Assembly (NCBI GenBank): GCA_007922305.1
Contig: ML677342.1
Span: forward strand, 1,032,950 to 1,096,949
Length of the DNA stretch: 64,000 nt
From: Dermatemys mawii
Lineage: Eukaryota > Chordata > Testudines > Dermatemydidae
Direction: 5' to 3'
Of this stretch, positions 25,311 to 34,602 are shown piece by piece. Position 1 is the first letter of the stretch; each line of letters begins with the position of its first letter. The notes under the pieces were generated by a model, which was not told the origin of the DNA, did no database searches, and saw only the letters and a list, made by a program, of their open reading frames with translations. The translations under genes were made by a program, and so were the position numbers.

Positions 25311-26616
25311 AAGACAGAAAACTCACAAGGGTAGATGGGTACTAGGCGTGCTTATTTTCTTGGTTACTTTCTATTGTTAAGCTTGAGACAAAATTTCTGG
25401 TTCCGTGAAGGCTAGGATCTTTATTTTGAATTTGGGAAATGTTCTGAAAAAAGCCAATCTAGGGACTAGAGTAATGGGGTGGGTGATGAGTTGGTGATTG
25501 CAGCTGAAGAACTTTTAAAAAGTTATCCGTTGATTCTTATAATTATTCAGTGTAAAGCACCAACAATCCAAGAAGTGAGTGGGAATATAATAGGTGATGG
25601 GTTTTTGTTAGTTTGGTGTGTGTGTATTTTTTAAATCATATACTGGGACATGTTGTTGGTTGATACTGGCCATTGAAGTACTTGCTTTAGAAATGTATTG
25701 TTGCCGTATGAAATGTGCTTTTCCCCTCGAAAAAAGACACTTGTTTCTGTGTAAACTAATGTAACCTTAAATTGTATCTACTTAATTTGTGAGTCACTTT
25801 CATTGGTTTGAATAGAGCAGAATTCCAGAAGTACATTTTTAAAAAAGGATTAGAAGTGATTATTTTGTATTCAGATTGTTCCCTTTTTTCACTAACTTCT
25901 AATATGAAAAATCTTTTCTAATCTAGTAACTATTAGAATGTAGATTTAATTGTTTTTTCTTAATATGTTAAGTGAAAGGTGCCAGATTGAACTATCCTTT
26001 CATCTCTCAAGAAGACTGTGTCACATTTGAACAGTGTAGAGAAGCTTGTACTGCCAATATACACCTATTGTGCGACAGGATACTTAGTTTCCATGGCTGT
26101 CAATCTCTATTTATTCCTTGACTTTTCGGCTAAGTTTGCCAATAAAAGTGCCAGTTAGTGCAGTTTTTATTCTGATTTTTTGTGTTGTGACCAACTATCC
26201 TCTGGGACACAATTGAGACCAGTAAGTCATTTCATGTGGACCACATGACTGAGGCCATGGTTACACTGGCACTTTATAGCGCTATAAAGCCCCCACGAGC
26301 GCTATAACCTACTCCCCGTCCACACTGGCAAGGCACTAATAGCGCTATAACCGCGGAGTTATAGCGCTATTATTAATCCACCTCCTCATGGGGAATAAGG
26401 GCTGTAGCGCACCTGCTGCAGCGCTACAGGAAGAATGTGGACACCCACTGCGCATTAATTGGCCTCCAGCCTGTCCCATAATTCCCGTTCAAGCCACTCT
26501 GGTCATCACTTGCAAACTCTTTTGTCCTGTCCTCAGGTGACCACACGTCAGACCCGCCCTTTAAAGTTCCAGGGAAATTTGAAAATCCCCTTCCTGTTTG
26601 CTCCAGCCAAGCATGG

Positions 26617-26720
26617 CGTGCTCTCAGGGAATCCTTGCAGGTGATCATTCTCATTGATCTGATTGATTGCGTGGTGTGGTCTCAGGGAATCGTTGCAGGT
26701 GATCATTCTGATTGATCATT
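26617..26720 (+). repeat. 58-bp tandem duplication before the Myb-like gene
   Basis: CTCAGGGAATCNTTGCAGGT and the following TGATCATTCTNATTGATC occur twice with a 58-bp period, directly upstream of the ATG at 26721. This is the 5' UTR/promoter area of the transposon's first gene, so duplicated regulatory sites are possible. Confidence 0.75.
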
Positions 26721-28767
26721 ATGACTCCACGTGCCATGCCTCCTCGCAATAGGCGATCCCCAGCATGGAGCAATAGTGAGGTGCTGGACCTCATCAGCTG
26801 TTGGGGAGAAGAGGCTCTTCAGTCTCAGCTGCGGTCTAGCCGCAGGAATTTTGACACCTATGGGCAGATATCACGGGCCTTGGCAGAAAGAGGCCGTGAG
26901 CGGGACACTCTGCAGTGCCGTGTTAAGGTAAAGGAGCTTAGGAATGCGTATCGCAAAGCCCGCGAGGCAAACGGCTGCTCCGGGGCAGCCCCAGTGACTT
27001 GCAGATTTTATAAGGAGTTGCACGCGATACTTGGTGGTGATCCCACGGTCACTCCATCGACCACCACGGACACTTCCCAGCCCACCAGTGAAAGGGGGGG
27101 TGAGGAGGAGGACGAAGACCAGGAGGATGAAGAAGAGGAGGAGGATGAGGACGAGGCGGCAGCGATCCAGGGCATGGAGGAGTCCCTGGACGCATGCAGC
27201 CAGGAGCTCTTCTCAACCCAGGAGGGCAGCCAGCCACAGCGTCTGGCGGTTGCAGGGGCCAGCTCAGCAGCGGATTGCGGAGGTAAAGCTGCTTTTCTAT
27301 GGGGAAGGCTGGCAGCTTGGGGTGGAAAGGGATGAGGGGGGCATTCCATCTGGAGCTCTTCTCAAGCCAGGAGGAGGGCAGGGGGGCATGCAGCCAGGAG
27401 CTCTCCTCTAAAGCCAGGAGGAGGGCGGCCAGCCACAGCGTCCGGCGGTTGCAGGGGCCAGCTCAGCAGTGCATTGCGGAGGTAAAGCTGCTTTTCTATG
27501 GGGAAGGCAGGCAGCTTGGGGTGGAAAGGGATGCTTGCATGCTTGCCTACATGTGGAATAGTGCATTGATGTAGTCTATCACCTCGCGGTAGTCATCATC
27601 AGTAATCTCTTCAAAGGTCTCAATAAGAGCACTTGCAATGCGCCTGCGCAGGTTTCCCGGGAGAGCCAGCGTGGTCCCCGTCCCGGTCACGATCACTAGT
27701 CCCTGCCACTGTGCTACAATGGGTGGGGGGAGCATTGCTGCACATAGGCAAGCTGCATATGGCCCTGGGCGGAAGCCGCATCTTAATAAAATCCCTTCCC
27801 TTTGCTCCTCAGTGACTCGAAGCAACGAGATATCTTCCAGGACAAACACCTACGGAGAATGTTGGAACAGTGTTCAGAGTAGGGCTCCTGCCACTTACCG
27901 GCACTCCCCACCCCCTCCCCCGCCACAGCTTTTCAGGGCAGGGAAGAAATCCTTCCCCCTGCCTGCTGCTCACACTGTGGCTCCTGCAAAGTACCGGCAC
28001 TCCCCACCCCCTCCCCCGCCACAGCTTTTCAGGGCAGGGAAAAAATCATTTCCCTTGCCTCTGGAGTCCACTCACCATGGCAGGGGCTCCGTTGCTGTAT
28101 CTGTGCTGTCTGCGGGACAGGCAAATGGGGAATGCGGGGGAATCATAGGCATGTCTGCTCTTTACAAGGGAACCACTGTTAAATGTATCTTTTTATTTTA
28201 GAAGGGTCGTCCTTCACCCCTTCGCCATCGCTCTTATCAACAGCTGAGAGGCTCAGGCGACTGAGGAAGCGGCCACGAAGAAGCAAAGAGGATCTTGTAC
28301 AGCAAGTAATGCAACAGGCTGTAACGGAGAATCGAGTTGCACAGAGGTGGAGGGAGAATGAGAGCAAGTTGAGGGAGAAGGCGCGGAAGGAGAACGCGAT
28401 TCACCGCCGGAAAAGCACCGACAAGCTGCTCTCATTACTGCAGCTTCAATTGCAGACTATGCAGCGGCTTGTCACCCTTCAGGAGGAGAAGCTCCGCACC
28501 CACCACCCCAATTATCGTTTGCCCCAACTCCCTTCCCCTTCTTTGCCTCTGTACCCTCCAGGCCACTATCATCAGCCAAATGGTTATCACCATCCACAGC
28601 TGCCTCCAACCCCTCTGTCTTCACTGAACAACCCCCAGACCATTATCCACTGCAGTCTACCCCTAATAACATGCCTTACTGCCCTCCGCAAATGGGGTTC
28701 GGGGGACATGGCCACTGTGAGGGCACTGGAGACTCAGAGACCCGGACATACTCCGATCTCTGACTGA
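26721..28767 (+). CDS. Harbinger Myb/SANT-like DNA-binding protein (2 exons)
   Basis: Exon 1 is 26721-27282 and exon 2 is 28202-28767, joined at GAG|GTAAAG and TTTTATTTTAG|AAG. The intron is phase 1 and the frame is kept, giving 375 residues. Residues about 12-105 form a Myb/SANT-like trihelix (SPAWSNSEVLDLI, DTLQCRVKVKELRNAYRKAR, CRFYKELHAILGG), with the conserved tryptophans and a C-terminal basic helix. An acidic run (about 124-146, nearly all Glu/Asp) follows. Exon 2 adds a basic patch (RLRRLRKRPRRSKEDLVQQV), then a coiled-coil-like helix rich in Glu, Lys, Gln and Leu, and a Pro/His-rich tail. In vertebrate Harbinger systems the Myb-like partner (NAIF1 for HARBI1) binds the element ends and brings the transposase into the nucleus; this gene is the equivalent. 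The real ATG is 26721 (or 26736), since the frame's earlier start is TTG. The intron is not a multiple of three and is full of duplications. Confidence 0.88.
27192..27533 (+). repeat. Duplicated exon-1 3' end with a second splice donor
   Basis: Copy 1 (27192-27334) spans the last 91 bp of exon 1 and the start of the intron. Copy 2 (27386-27533) repeats it at roughly 90% identity, including the words GGTTGCAGGGGCCAGCTCAG and GCGGAGGTAAAGCTGC. A partial third unit lies between them (about 27351-27385). Copy 2 recreates the donor at 27482, but a stop at 27333-27335 means that using it would truncate the protein near residue 204. Confidence 0.85.
27547..27849 (-). other. 100-codon antisense open frame in the Myb-gene intron
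   Basis: This minus-strand frame of 100 codons lies wholly in the intron, opposite to the Myb-like gene and beyond the transposase's poly(A) signal. Its composition is protein-like: the C-terminal third (LRRRIASALIETFEEITDDD) is amphipathic and acidic, unlike the GC-driven frames nearby. I recognise no family. It could be a third product of the element, a captured host fragment, or chance. No promoter is evident. Confidence 0.3.
27883..28060 (+). repeat. 96-bp tandem duplication in the Myb-gene intron
   Basis: Two adjacent copies, starting at 27883 and 27979, share GGCTCCTGCNAAGTACCGGC-type starts, a C-rich run and CACAGCTTTTCAGGGCAGGG. The second copy is shorter. Minus-strand reading gives matching short frames, but there is no sign they are used. 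Confidence 0.85.
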
Positions 28768-28872
28768 CCCCACGACACCCCCATTGCACCTCCCCTGCCT
28801 TCCCCCTCACATGCATCACAATATTTTCTTTCAGCAACCGAAGTACCTGTTCAATACATGAATTGTCTTCTT

Positions 28873-28892
28873 AATAAATGGGTTTCTTTATT
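28873..28892. terminator. Back-to-back poly(A) signals of the convergent Harbinger genes
   Basis: AATAAA on the plus strand (28873-28878) serves the Myb-like gene, which stops at 28767. TTTATT at 28887-28892 is AATAAA on the minus strand for the transposase gene, whose stop is at 28988. The two lie within 20 bp and form a near palindrome (CTTNTTAATAAA/TTTATTAAG). A CCCT microsatellite follows at about 28956-28975. Confidence 0.8.
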
Positions 28893-28987
28893 AAGTGTAC
28901 ATACATTATTACAGGCTACAGAAAAGCAAATGCCTGTTCCTGTTAAAAGAATGCTCCCTCCCTCCCTCCCTCCCTCTGCACCTCACT

Positions 28988-30259
28988 TTAGAACTGGCTT
29001 TCAGCCTCAAAATGCTCCCTCAAGGCTTCCCTGATCCTAACAGCCTCGCGCTGGTCCCCTCCAAGAACCCTGCTCTCTGGCTGGGCATATGTGGCCTCCA
29101 GGCGTTGAACCTCAGAGGACCATGCCTGAGTGAAGCCTTCGCCCTTCCGCTCACAAAGATTATGTAGGGCACAGCATGCGGAAATAACCGCGGAGATACT
29201 ACCCTCGGCCAAGTCTAGCCTCCCATAAAGACAGCGCCAGCGCGCCTTGAGACGCCCAAAAGCACACTCCACAGTCATTCGACAACGGCTAAGCCTGTAG
29301 TTGAACCTTTCCTGACTGCTGTCCAGGCTCCCTGTGTACGGTTTCATGAGCCAGGGCATTAAAGGGTAAGCAGGGTCACCAAGAATCACTATGGGCATTT
29401 CCACTTCCCCCACGGGGATCCTCTGGTCTGGGAAAAAAGTCCCGGCTTGCAGCTTCATGAACAGGCCGGTGTTGCGGAAGATGCGTGCGTCATGCACCTT
29501 TCCAGACCAGCCAGCGTTAATGTCAGTAAAACGCCCACGGTGATCCACAAGCGCCTGGAGAACCATGGAGAAGTACCCCTTTCGGTTAACGTACTCCTCA
29601 GCTAGGTGGGCGGGCGCCAGAACAGGTATATGGGTCCCATCTATCGCCCCTCCACAGTTAGGGAAACCCATTTCTTCAAAGCCAGCCACGATGTCATGCA
29701 CGTTATCCAGAGTCACGATTTTTCGTAGCAGGATGCGATTAATGGCCCTGCACACTTGCATCAGCACAACTCCAACGGTCGACTTTCCAACCCCAAACTG
29801 GTTGGCCACCGATCGGTAGCTGTCTGGGGTAGCCAGCTTCCAGATCGCGATAGCCACCCGCTTCTCCACCGGGAGGGCAGCTCTCAGTCTGGTGTCCTTG
29901 CGCCGCAGGGCGGGGGCGAGTTCAGCACACAGTCCCATGAAAGTGGCTTTTCTCATTCGAAAGTTTTGCAGCCACTGCTCGTCATCCCAGACTTGCATGA
30001 CGATGCGATCCCACCACTCTGTGCTCGTTTCCCGTGCCCAGAAGCGGCATTCAACAGCCGTGAGCATGTCCGTTAATGAGACAAGAAGCTTCGTGTCGAA
30101 TGCATTCACCGCTTTGATCTCGTCTTTAGAATCATCACTGTCATCCTGCATGTCAAGGAATAACTCCACTGCACACAGAGATGTGCTGGCGACAGTCGTC
30201 AGCATGTTCCTCAGCAGTTCTGGATTCATTGCAGCACTGGACAATGGAAGACGGAGCAT
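28988..30259 (-). CDS. PIF/Harbinger DDE transposase (HARBI1-like)
   Basis: Reading from the first ATG (30259) gives 423 residues; a second ATG lies 10 codons in. The frame is open 16 codons further upstream, but only to a GTG. The DDE_Tnp_4 catalytic residues are all present: D207 in GAIDGTHIPV, D295 in LGDPAYPL and E331 in TVECAFGRLKARWR. The accompanying HDARIF motif is at about 256-261. Before the catalytic core, SYRSVANQFGVGKSTV (about 147-162) is the helix-turn-helix seen in this family. A conserved ACCALHNLCE block lies near the C-terminus. Length and motif order are normal for the family. The enzyme would cut at the element's inverted repeats and insert at a 3-bp TNA target; it needs the Myb-like partner encoded on the opposite strand. 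No frameshift, stop or missing key residue is seen, so it may be functional. Confidence 0.93.
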   Translation of the reverse strand: MLRLPLSSAAMNPELLRNMLTTVASTSLCAVELFLDMQDDSDDSKDEIKAVNAFDTKLLVSLTDMLTAVECRFWARETSTEWWDRIVMQVWDDEQWLQNFRMRKATFMGLCAELAPALRRKDTRLRAALPVEKRVAIAIWKLATPDSYRSVANQFGVGKSTVGVVLMQVCRAINRILLRKIVTLDNVHDIVAGFEEMGFPNCGGAIDGTHIPVLAPAHLAEEYVNRKGYFSMVLQALVDHRGRFTDINAGWSGKVHDARIFRNTGLFMKLQAGTFFPDQRIPVGEVEMPIVILGDPAYPLMPWLMKPYTGSLDSSQERFNYRLSRCRMTVECAFGRLKARWRCLYGRLDLAEGSISAVISACCALHNLCERKGEGFTQAWSSEVQRLEATYAQPESRVLGGDQREAVRIREALREHFEAESQF

Positions 30260-30639
30260 GCCTTGCTGAAACCCTTGAAAGATGGCGCCGGAGGTGGAAG
30301 GAAACACAGGGATTGCTGGGATATGCCAAAAAGCATCATGGGTAGTTCAAACAGGATATAGAATGCCCCGCAAGTGACGCCCCCCCTACCACAAGGCATT
30401 GCGCCAGATCAGGAAGAGGTGTACTGTGGGATACCTGCCCTAATGCGCTGCTCTTAATGCCGTATTAAGTGCCGCGAATGTGGCCATGCTATAACGCTGG
30501 AGCATCTCAGTGTGGACATACAATAGCGCTATTATTATTGCTGTATAAGGCGACCGCTATAAGCAATAGCGCTATAATTTTGTAAGTGTAACCATACCCT
30601 TAGTCCTTTACTTGTTTGAATTCATTCTAAGGACTACAG

Positions 30640-30945
30640 CCTAATCTAGTGTAGTACTGGTCATCCTATCTCAAAATTGCAAATTAGAGGGAATTCAGGT
30701 GAGAGTGATGAGGATGATTGGGGCAAGCAAAAAGTCACCTATGAGGAGAGATTTTAAAGATTGCAATTCTTTATCTTATAAAGAAGACAAATTTGAAGTG
30801 GGTCATAATTAAAAGATAAGAATGATTTGCAGAAGGTAGATTAGGAATTTCTCTTGTTTCAACTCAAGAACAAAGAGACATTTAAAAATAAATGTGGTAA
30901 ATTCAAAACTGATAGAAGGTCCCTCCACCCCTCCTTTCAAAAAGC
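30640..30945 (+). mobile_element. Decayed CR1 LINE fragment
   Basis: CR1 3'-region phrases occur in order: TACTGGTCATCCTATCTCAAA, GAGTGATGAGGATGATTGGG, ACCTATGAGGAGAGATTTTA and AAAGAAGACAAATTTGAAGTG. It is strongly diverged with small deletions, and starts 40 bp beyond the Harbinger right end. Confidence 0.6.
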
Positions 30946-32934
30946 ATAATGAAACTGGGGGACTTATTGCCACCTCTTTGCCACAGAATAAGTACTAGGA
31001 GCATTAGAAGTGTGAAAATCTAGTATCTCCAAAGTTTTATCTCCTCTCCCCATCAAAGCACAAAGGATCTCAGTTGGTAAGAATTTTAAGGGCGGAGGAA
31101 TTCTGCCCTGATAATTTTCAGTCTTCCTTATCGACTGCCTTCTCTTTGAGCTGAGAACTGTTGATGGACACAAAGAAATAATGATCTACTGGATGCCCTT
31201 CAAGTTCTTGTCATATTTCTGGTTGTGATTTAGTTTTTCCAAGTTGAGTTTTGGATTAGAGTTGACCTCCGTGGACGCTAAGAGTCTTATAGTACTCAAA
31301 GTTGCTTTCTTTTTTCACTTTTAAATACATATTCTTATTTACATAAGAGAAATTTTCTTATGTACCAACCTTGCAATATTGTACAAATTTTATTGAAATG
31401 TGTGTTTGCTAAATGTTTAAATTTGTGTTGCCCATAATACATTATACATACCTTTGACTAAATTACACTGGACAAAGAATCACTATAGATCATATTTCTC
31501 TGCATTCTGCACATAATATCAATATTTTTCTTAACCTAATTTACAAACAGATTCTGAGTAAAATGTATTTTTATTATGACCATTATGTATTGATTTAGGA
31601 AGCCAGCTGCTACAGTAATGGATGCAGAATAAATATGTAGATAGAGGTAGAATCATAGAACTCCAAATTATCCCTATTTTGATTGCATAATTTTTTTGGG
31701 CTAATCTCTATATTACAGTATCATAACACTGTAAAATACTTGCCTTTCTCCTTAAATTACTATTCCTTATGATCATGCTCTGTAAAGTTTGTATTCCTTA
31801 CTTTACTGCAGAAGTTATTTTCTGGGGCAGCAATCCCTTTGTCAGTGCAGAAACATAGGTTTTTGTGTAGAAATGCATTCACCACCTCATCTTTTGCCTT
31901 AACATCTAACTTGAGCATGCTCAATGAAAACAGTGAACCTTTTGCCTGTCTCCTTTAATCTCTTCCCCACCTTGGAAAATTTTTAACTGTTTTTATTAGG
32001 CATATGCCATAGGTGACTAGGCCATAGCCTAAAGCAAAATGAATTTCGTGGGCAGCCTCCTCTCTTTAAGGTAGGAAACTGAACTGTGGACTCCCAGCCT
32101 CCCTGAGACTATGGCTACACTCATGCAGCTCACTCAGGTTATTAGTCTAATGCTTTTCACAAGCATTACATTTACAGTTCTTTAACTTGATCTAGAAGAG
32201 GACAATGATATAAGTATGAAAACCATGGAGACAAATGTGTTTCTCTCCATCCATAGTCATCAAGTTTCAACCTTACTATACTGTTTTGTGGGGTTTTGTT
32301 TTCACCTCGTATTGTAATGTATTTTGGATGCAGTTTCCTGTAGGCCAAAGGATTATTATTTTGCAATAAAAATATAATATGTACAAATATGAAAGGCAAA
32401 GTTTGAAATAAGTCCTAGTTTGGGATAATTTAAATAATACAAATCACTTAAATAGCATAATGTTCTATTGTGCAGTAAAACTCTGTGGTATGTCTTAGGC
32501 ATTTCCATATCATAATATCTAACTGCTGGTTGCGGTATAATTGAACTGTGAGGTGTTGTCCATAGCAGACTTCATAGTCGATCGTGCTCTTTGCATGCCT
32601 CAGAATTCAAGGGTGATCTGGGCTTGAGAGCGCAGATATGTCACTGTTACTATGCTAGCTGCACCTATGTCCTCTCTCTGGGTTCTCTGAGTGCATCCTC
32701 TTGGGAGTTAAACTTCATGCCTTTACCTGTCATGGTATTTTGCAATTCTCCCACTCTTCGACTGGGACTTGGGATATAGTTTCCTGTGTATCTCCCATTT
32801 CTAACCTGCAGGTCCCATTCTAGCACAGGCACCTGCAGTTGTTCCCTTCGGGAGTCTATAACCAGTGGTGTACAGTGACCAGAAAGCCTTCTTAAAATGA
32901 ATGTATTGTTAAAACAAACAGTAAGAATTGGGAT

Positions 32935-33215
32935 AGGGGAAGGAGAGGGAAAAGGAAGCTCGAGCTTCTGCCCTGCAGCGGGGTGGTGGGACTAGGGGCT
33001 TTTGCCCTGCAGGGGAGAGGTTCTTGGGGCTTCAGCCCCGCATGGTGCACCTGCCGGGGCACAGAGCTTAAGCAGGAGCATAACTTAAGCCCAAAGCCCG
33101 AGCCTTGGCAGGCGTCTCCTGCGTGGCTGAAGTTGCGAGCCCTAGTAAGTGCTTCCCGTGCAGCTGAAGCCTTGAGGCCTGACAGGTGTGTGTCATCTCT
33201 CAAACTTCTGAAGAT
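32935..33215. repeat. GC-rich repeat, origin unclear
   Basis: This GC-rich patch, with GGGGCTTCAGCCCCGCATGG and repeated GCTTCTGCCCTGCAG words, contrasts with AT-rich flanks. The wording resembles the inner part of a turtle hAT-type MITE, but I could not identify paired ends or a target duplication. Confidence 0.35.
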
Positions 33216-33724
33216 TTTTGCATGAAGCTCGGATGGTTAGTAAATTTGGCCAGCCCTGCTATATGTTGTCTCCTCCCGTTCAGTCAGTGTGTCAGCTTGC
33301 AAAGAACAGGTTTGTACTTATGCTGCATTCTAATGAAGCTACATGTTTAAGGATTCTGCTGAGTTACGTTGAGTTTTTATGTACAGATAAATTGGTTAGA
33401 ATGATGCTGTTTGAAAATACTTGACTTTTTAAATGTTTCACTTGTAGAAAATTGAAATGGGTGTAATTAATTATATTAGAAATTCACAAAATATTAGTGA
33501 ATTTACTTCATTTCAGTTGCTGTATAATGCAGACTAAAATCATGTGCTATTTGCTAAACGTTGTAACAGCCATCTAACTAAATTTATACAGGCAAGAATA
33601 ATTGAAACTAGCATGAAAATGTTTATTTGCTCGTAATTGGAGTCAAACTGTGTGGTATCTTGTTTGATTTGAAATCTAGCACTGTTGTACATCTGTGCAT
33701 GCCCTATGACCCAAATTTCAAGTA

Positions 33725-34602
33725 CAGTGGAGTCTCAGTATAACGTGCCCCAGTATCACGCGAATCCGGATATAGCACGATTATACTGTGGCTCCAAAAT
33801 CCTTGTTCTCTGTCCACGGGAGACGTGGGGTCTCTCTCCCCTGCTGGGCAGCTGCGGGTGTGCCTGTGAGGGACAGAGAACTCAGGACTGCAGGTGCGGG
33901 GCTGTGGCTTCTCTCCCTGTTGCCCAGCAGGGAAGAGAATCTGGGGCCCCATGCCTGCCAGGGACAGGGGACACCAGGGTCTGCAGCCCCAGAGTCCTCT
34001 GGAAGTCCCCGGAGTTCCCTGAAAGCCCCTGCCCCTGCGCCTGCCGGGGGCAGGGGATACCGGTGCCTGCAGCCCCAGAGTCCCCTGTCCTGGCAGGTGC
34101 AGGGCCGCAGCTTCTCTCCCAGCCGGGCGACTCCGGGGTTGCAGGCGCTGGTATCCCCGGCCCCTGGCAGGTGCGGGGGCAGCGGCTTCCAGAGAAGTCG
34201 CTGCTGGAACCTGCCGGGGGCAGGGGACATCGGCGCCTGCAGCTCCTCCTCCCTGGCAGGAGTGGGGGCAGCAGCTTCAGCGTCAGCCGCGGCCCTGCGC
34301 CTGCTGAGGGCAAGGGACTCTGGGACTGCAGGTAACTGGTGTCCCCTATCCCGGCAGGCGCGGGGGCTGCTGCTTCCACAGAGAACTCCAGGGCTTCAGT
34401 CTGCAGCCCTGGAGTTCTCTGTCCCCGGCAGGCGTGGGGTGCAGCTTCTCTTCCCTGCTGGGCAGTGGGGAGAAAAGCTGCAGCCCCTGCCTGCCGGGGA
34501 GCGAGACCCTGCTATAACTCTACCCCACTATAACTCTACCCCGTATTTAGCGCGATGGGATTTCTTGGAGCCCATTTGTCCCTTTATAGCTGGGCTTCAC
34601 TG
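33725..34602. mobile_element. Mariner/Tigger-type element with GC-rich minisatellite core
   Basis: The left end CAGTGGAGTCTCAGTATAAC pairs with the right end TTATAGCTGGGCTTCACTG. The element is flanked by TA on both sides (33723-33724, 34603-34604), the mariner target duplication. The interior is made of degenerate units of GCAGGNGCNGGGNCTGCAG and CTTCTCTCCCTGCTGGGCAG type. Large frames on both strands (up to 275 codons) come from this repeated GC-rich core and contain no transposase motif. Confidence 0.75.

Larger units (their letters stand above)
26253..30599. mobile_element. Complete autonomous PIF/Harbinger transposon
   Basis: The element has inverted ends: GGCCATGGTTACACTGGCA at the left and, on the other strand, GGGTATGGTTACACTTACA at the right. 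It is flanked by TGA (26250-26252) and TTA (30600-30602), a 3-bp target duplication with one change. Subterminal AGCGCTAT palindromes occur at both ends. Inside are the two genes a Harbinger needs: a Myb/SANT-like DNA-binding protein on + (26721-28767, two exons) and a DDE transposase on - (28988-30259). Both frames are intact, which points to a young copy or one under selection. The element is GC-richer than the intron around it. It sits in intron 1 of ARB2A, with the Myb-like gene in the same sense as the host gene. Confidence 0.93.

Noticed and set aside
26712..26720. Upstream TTG as the start of the Myb-like protein
   Set aside because: It is not a normal eukaryotic start; ATG at 26721 or 26736 is used instead.
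30260..30307. Extending the transposase to a GTG at 30307
   Set aside because: No ATG in this extension; the first ATG is at 30259 and family length fits.
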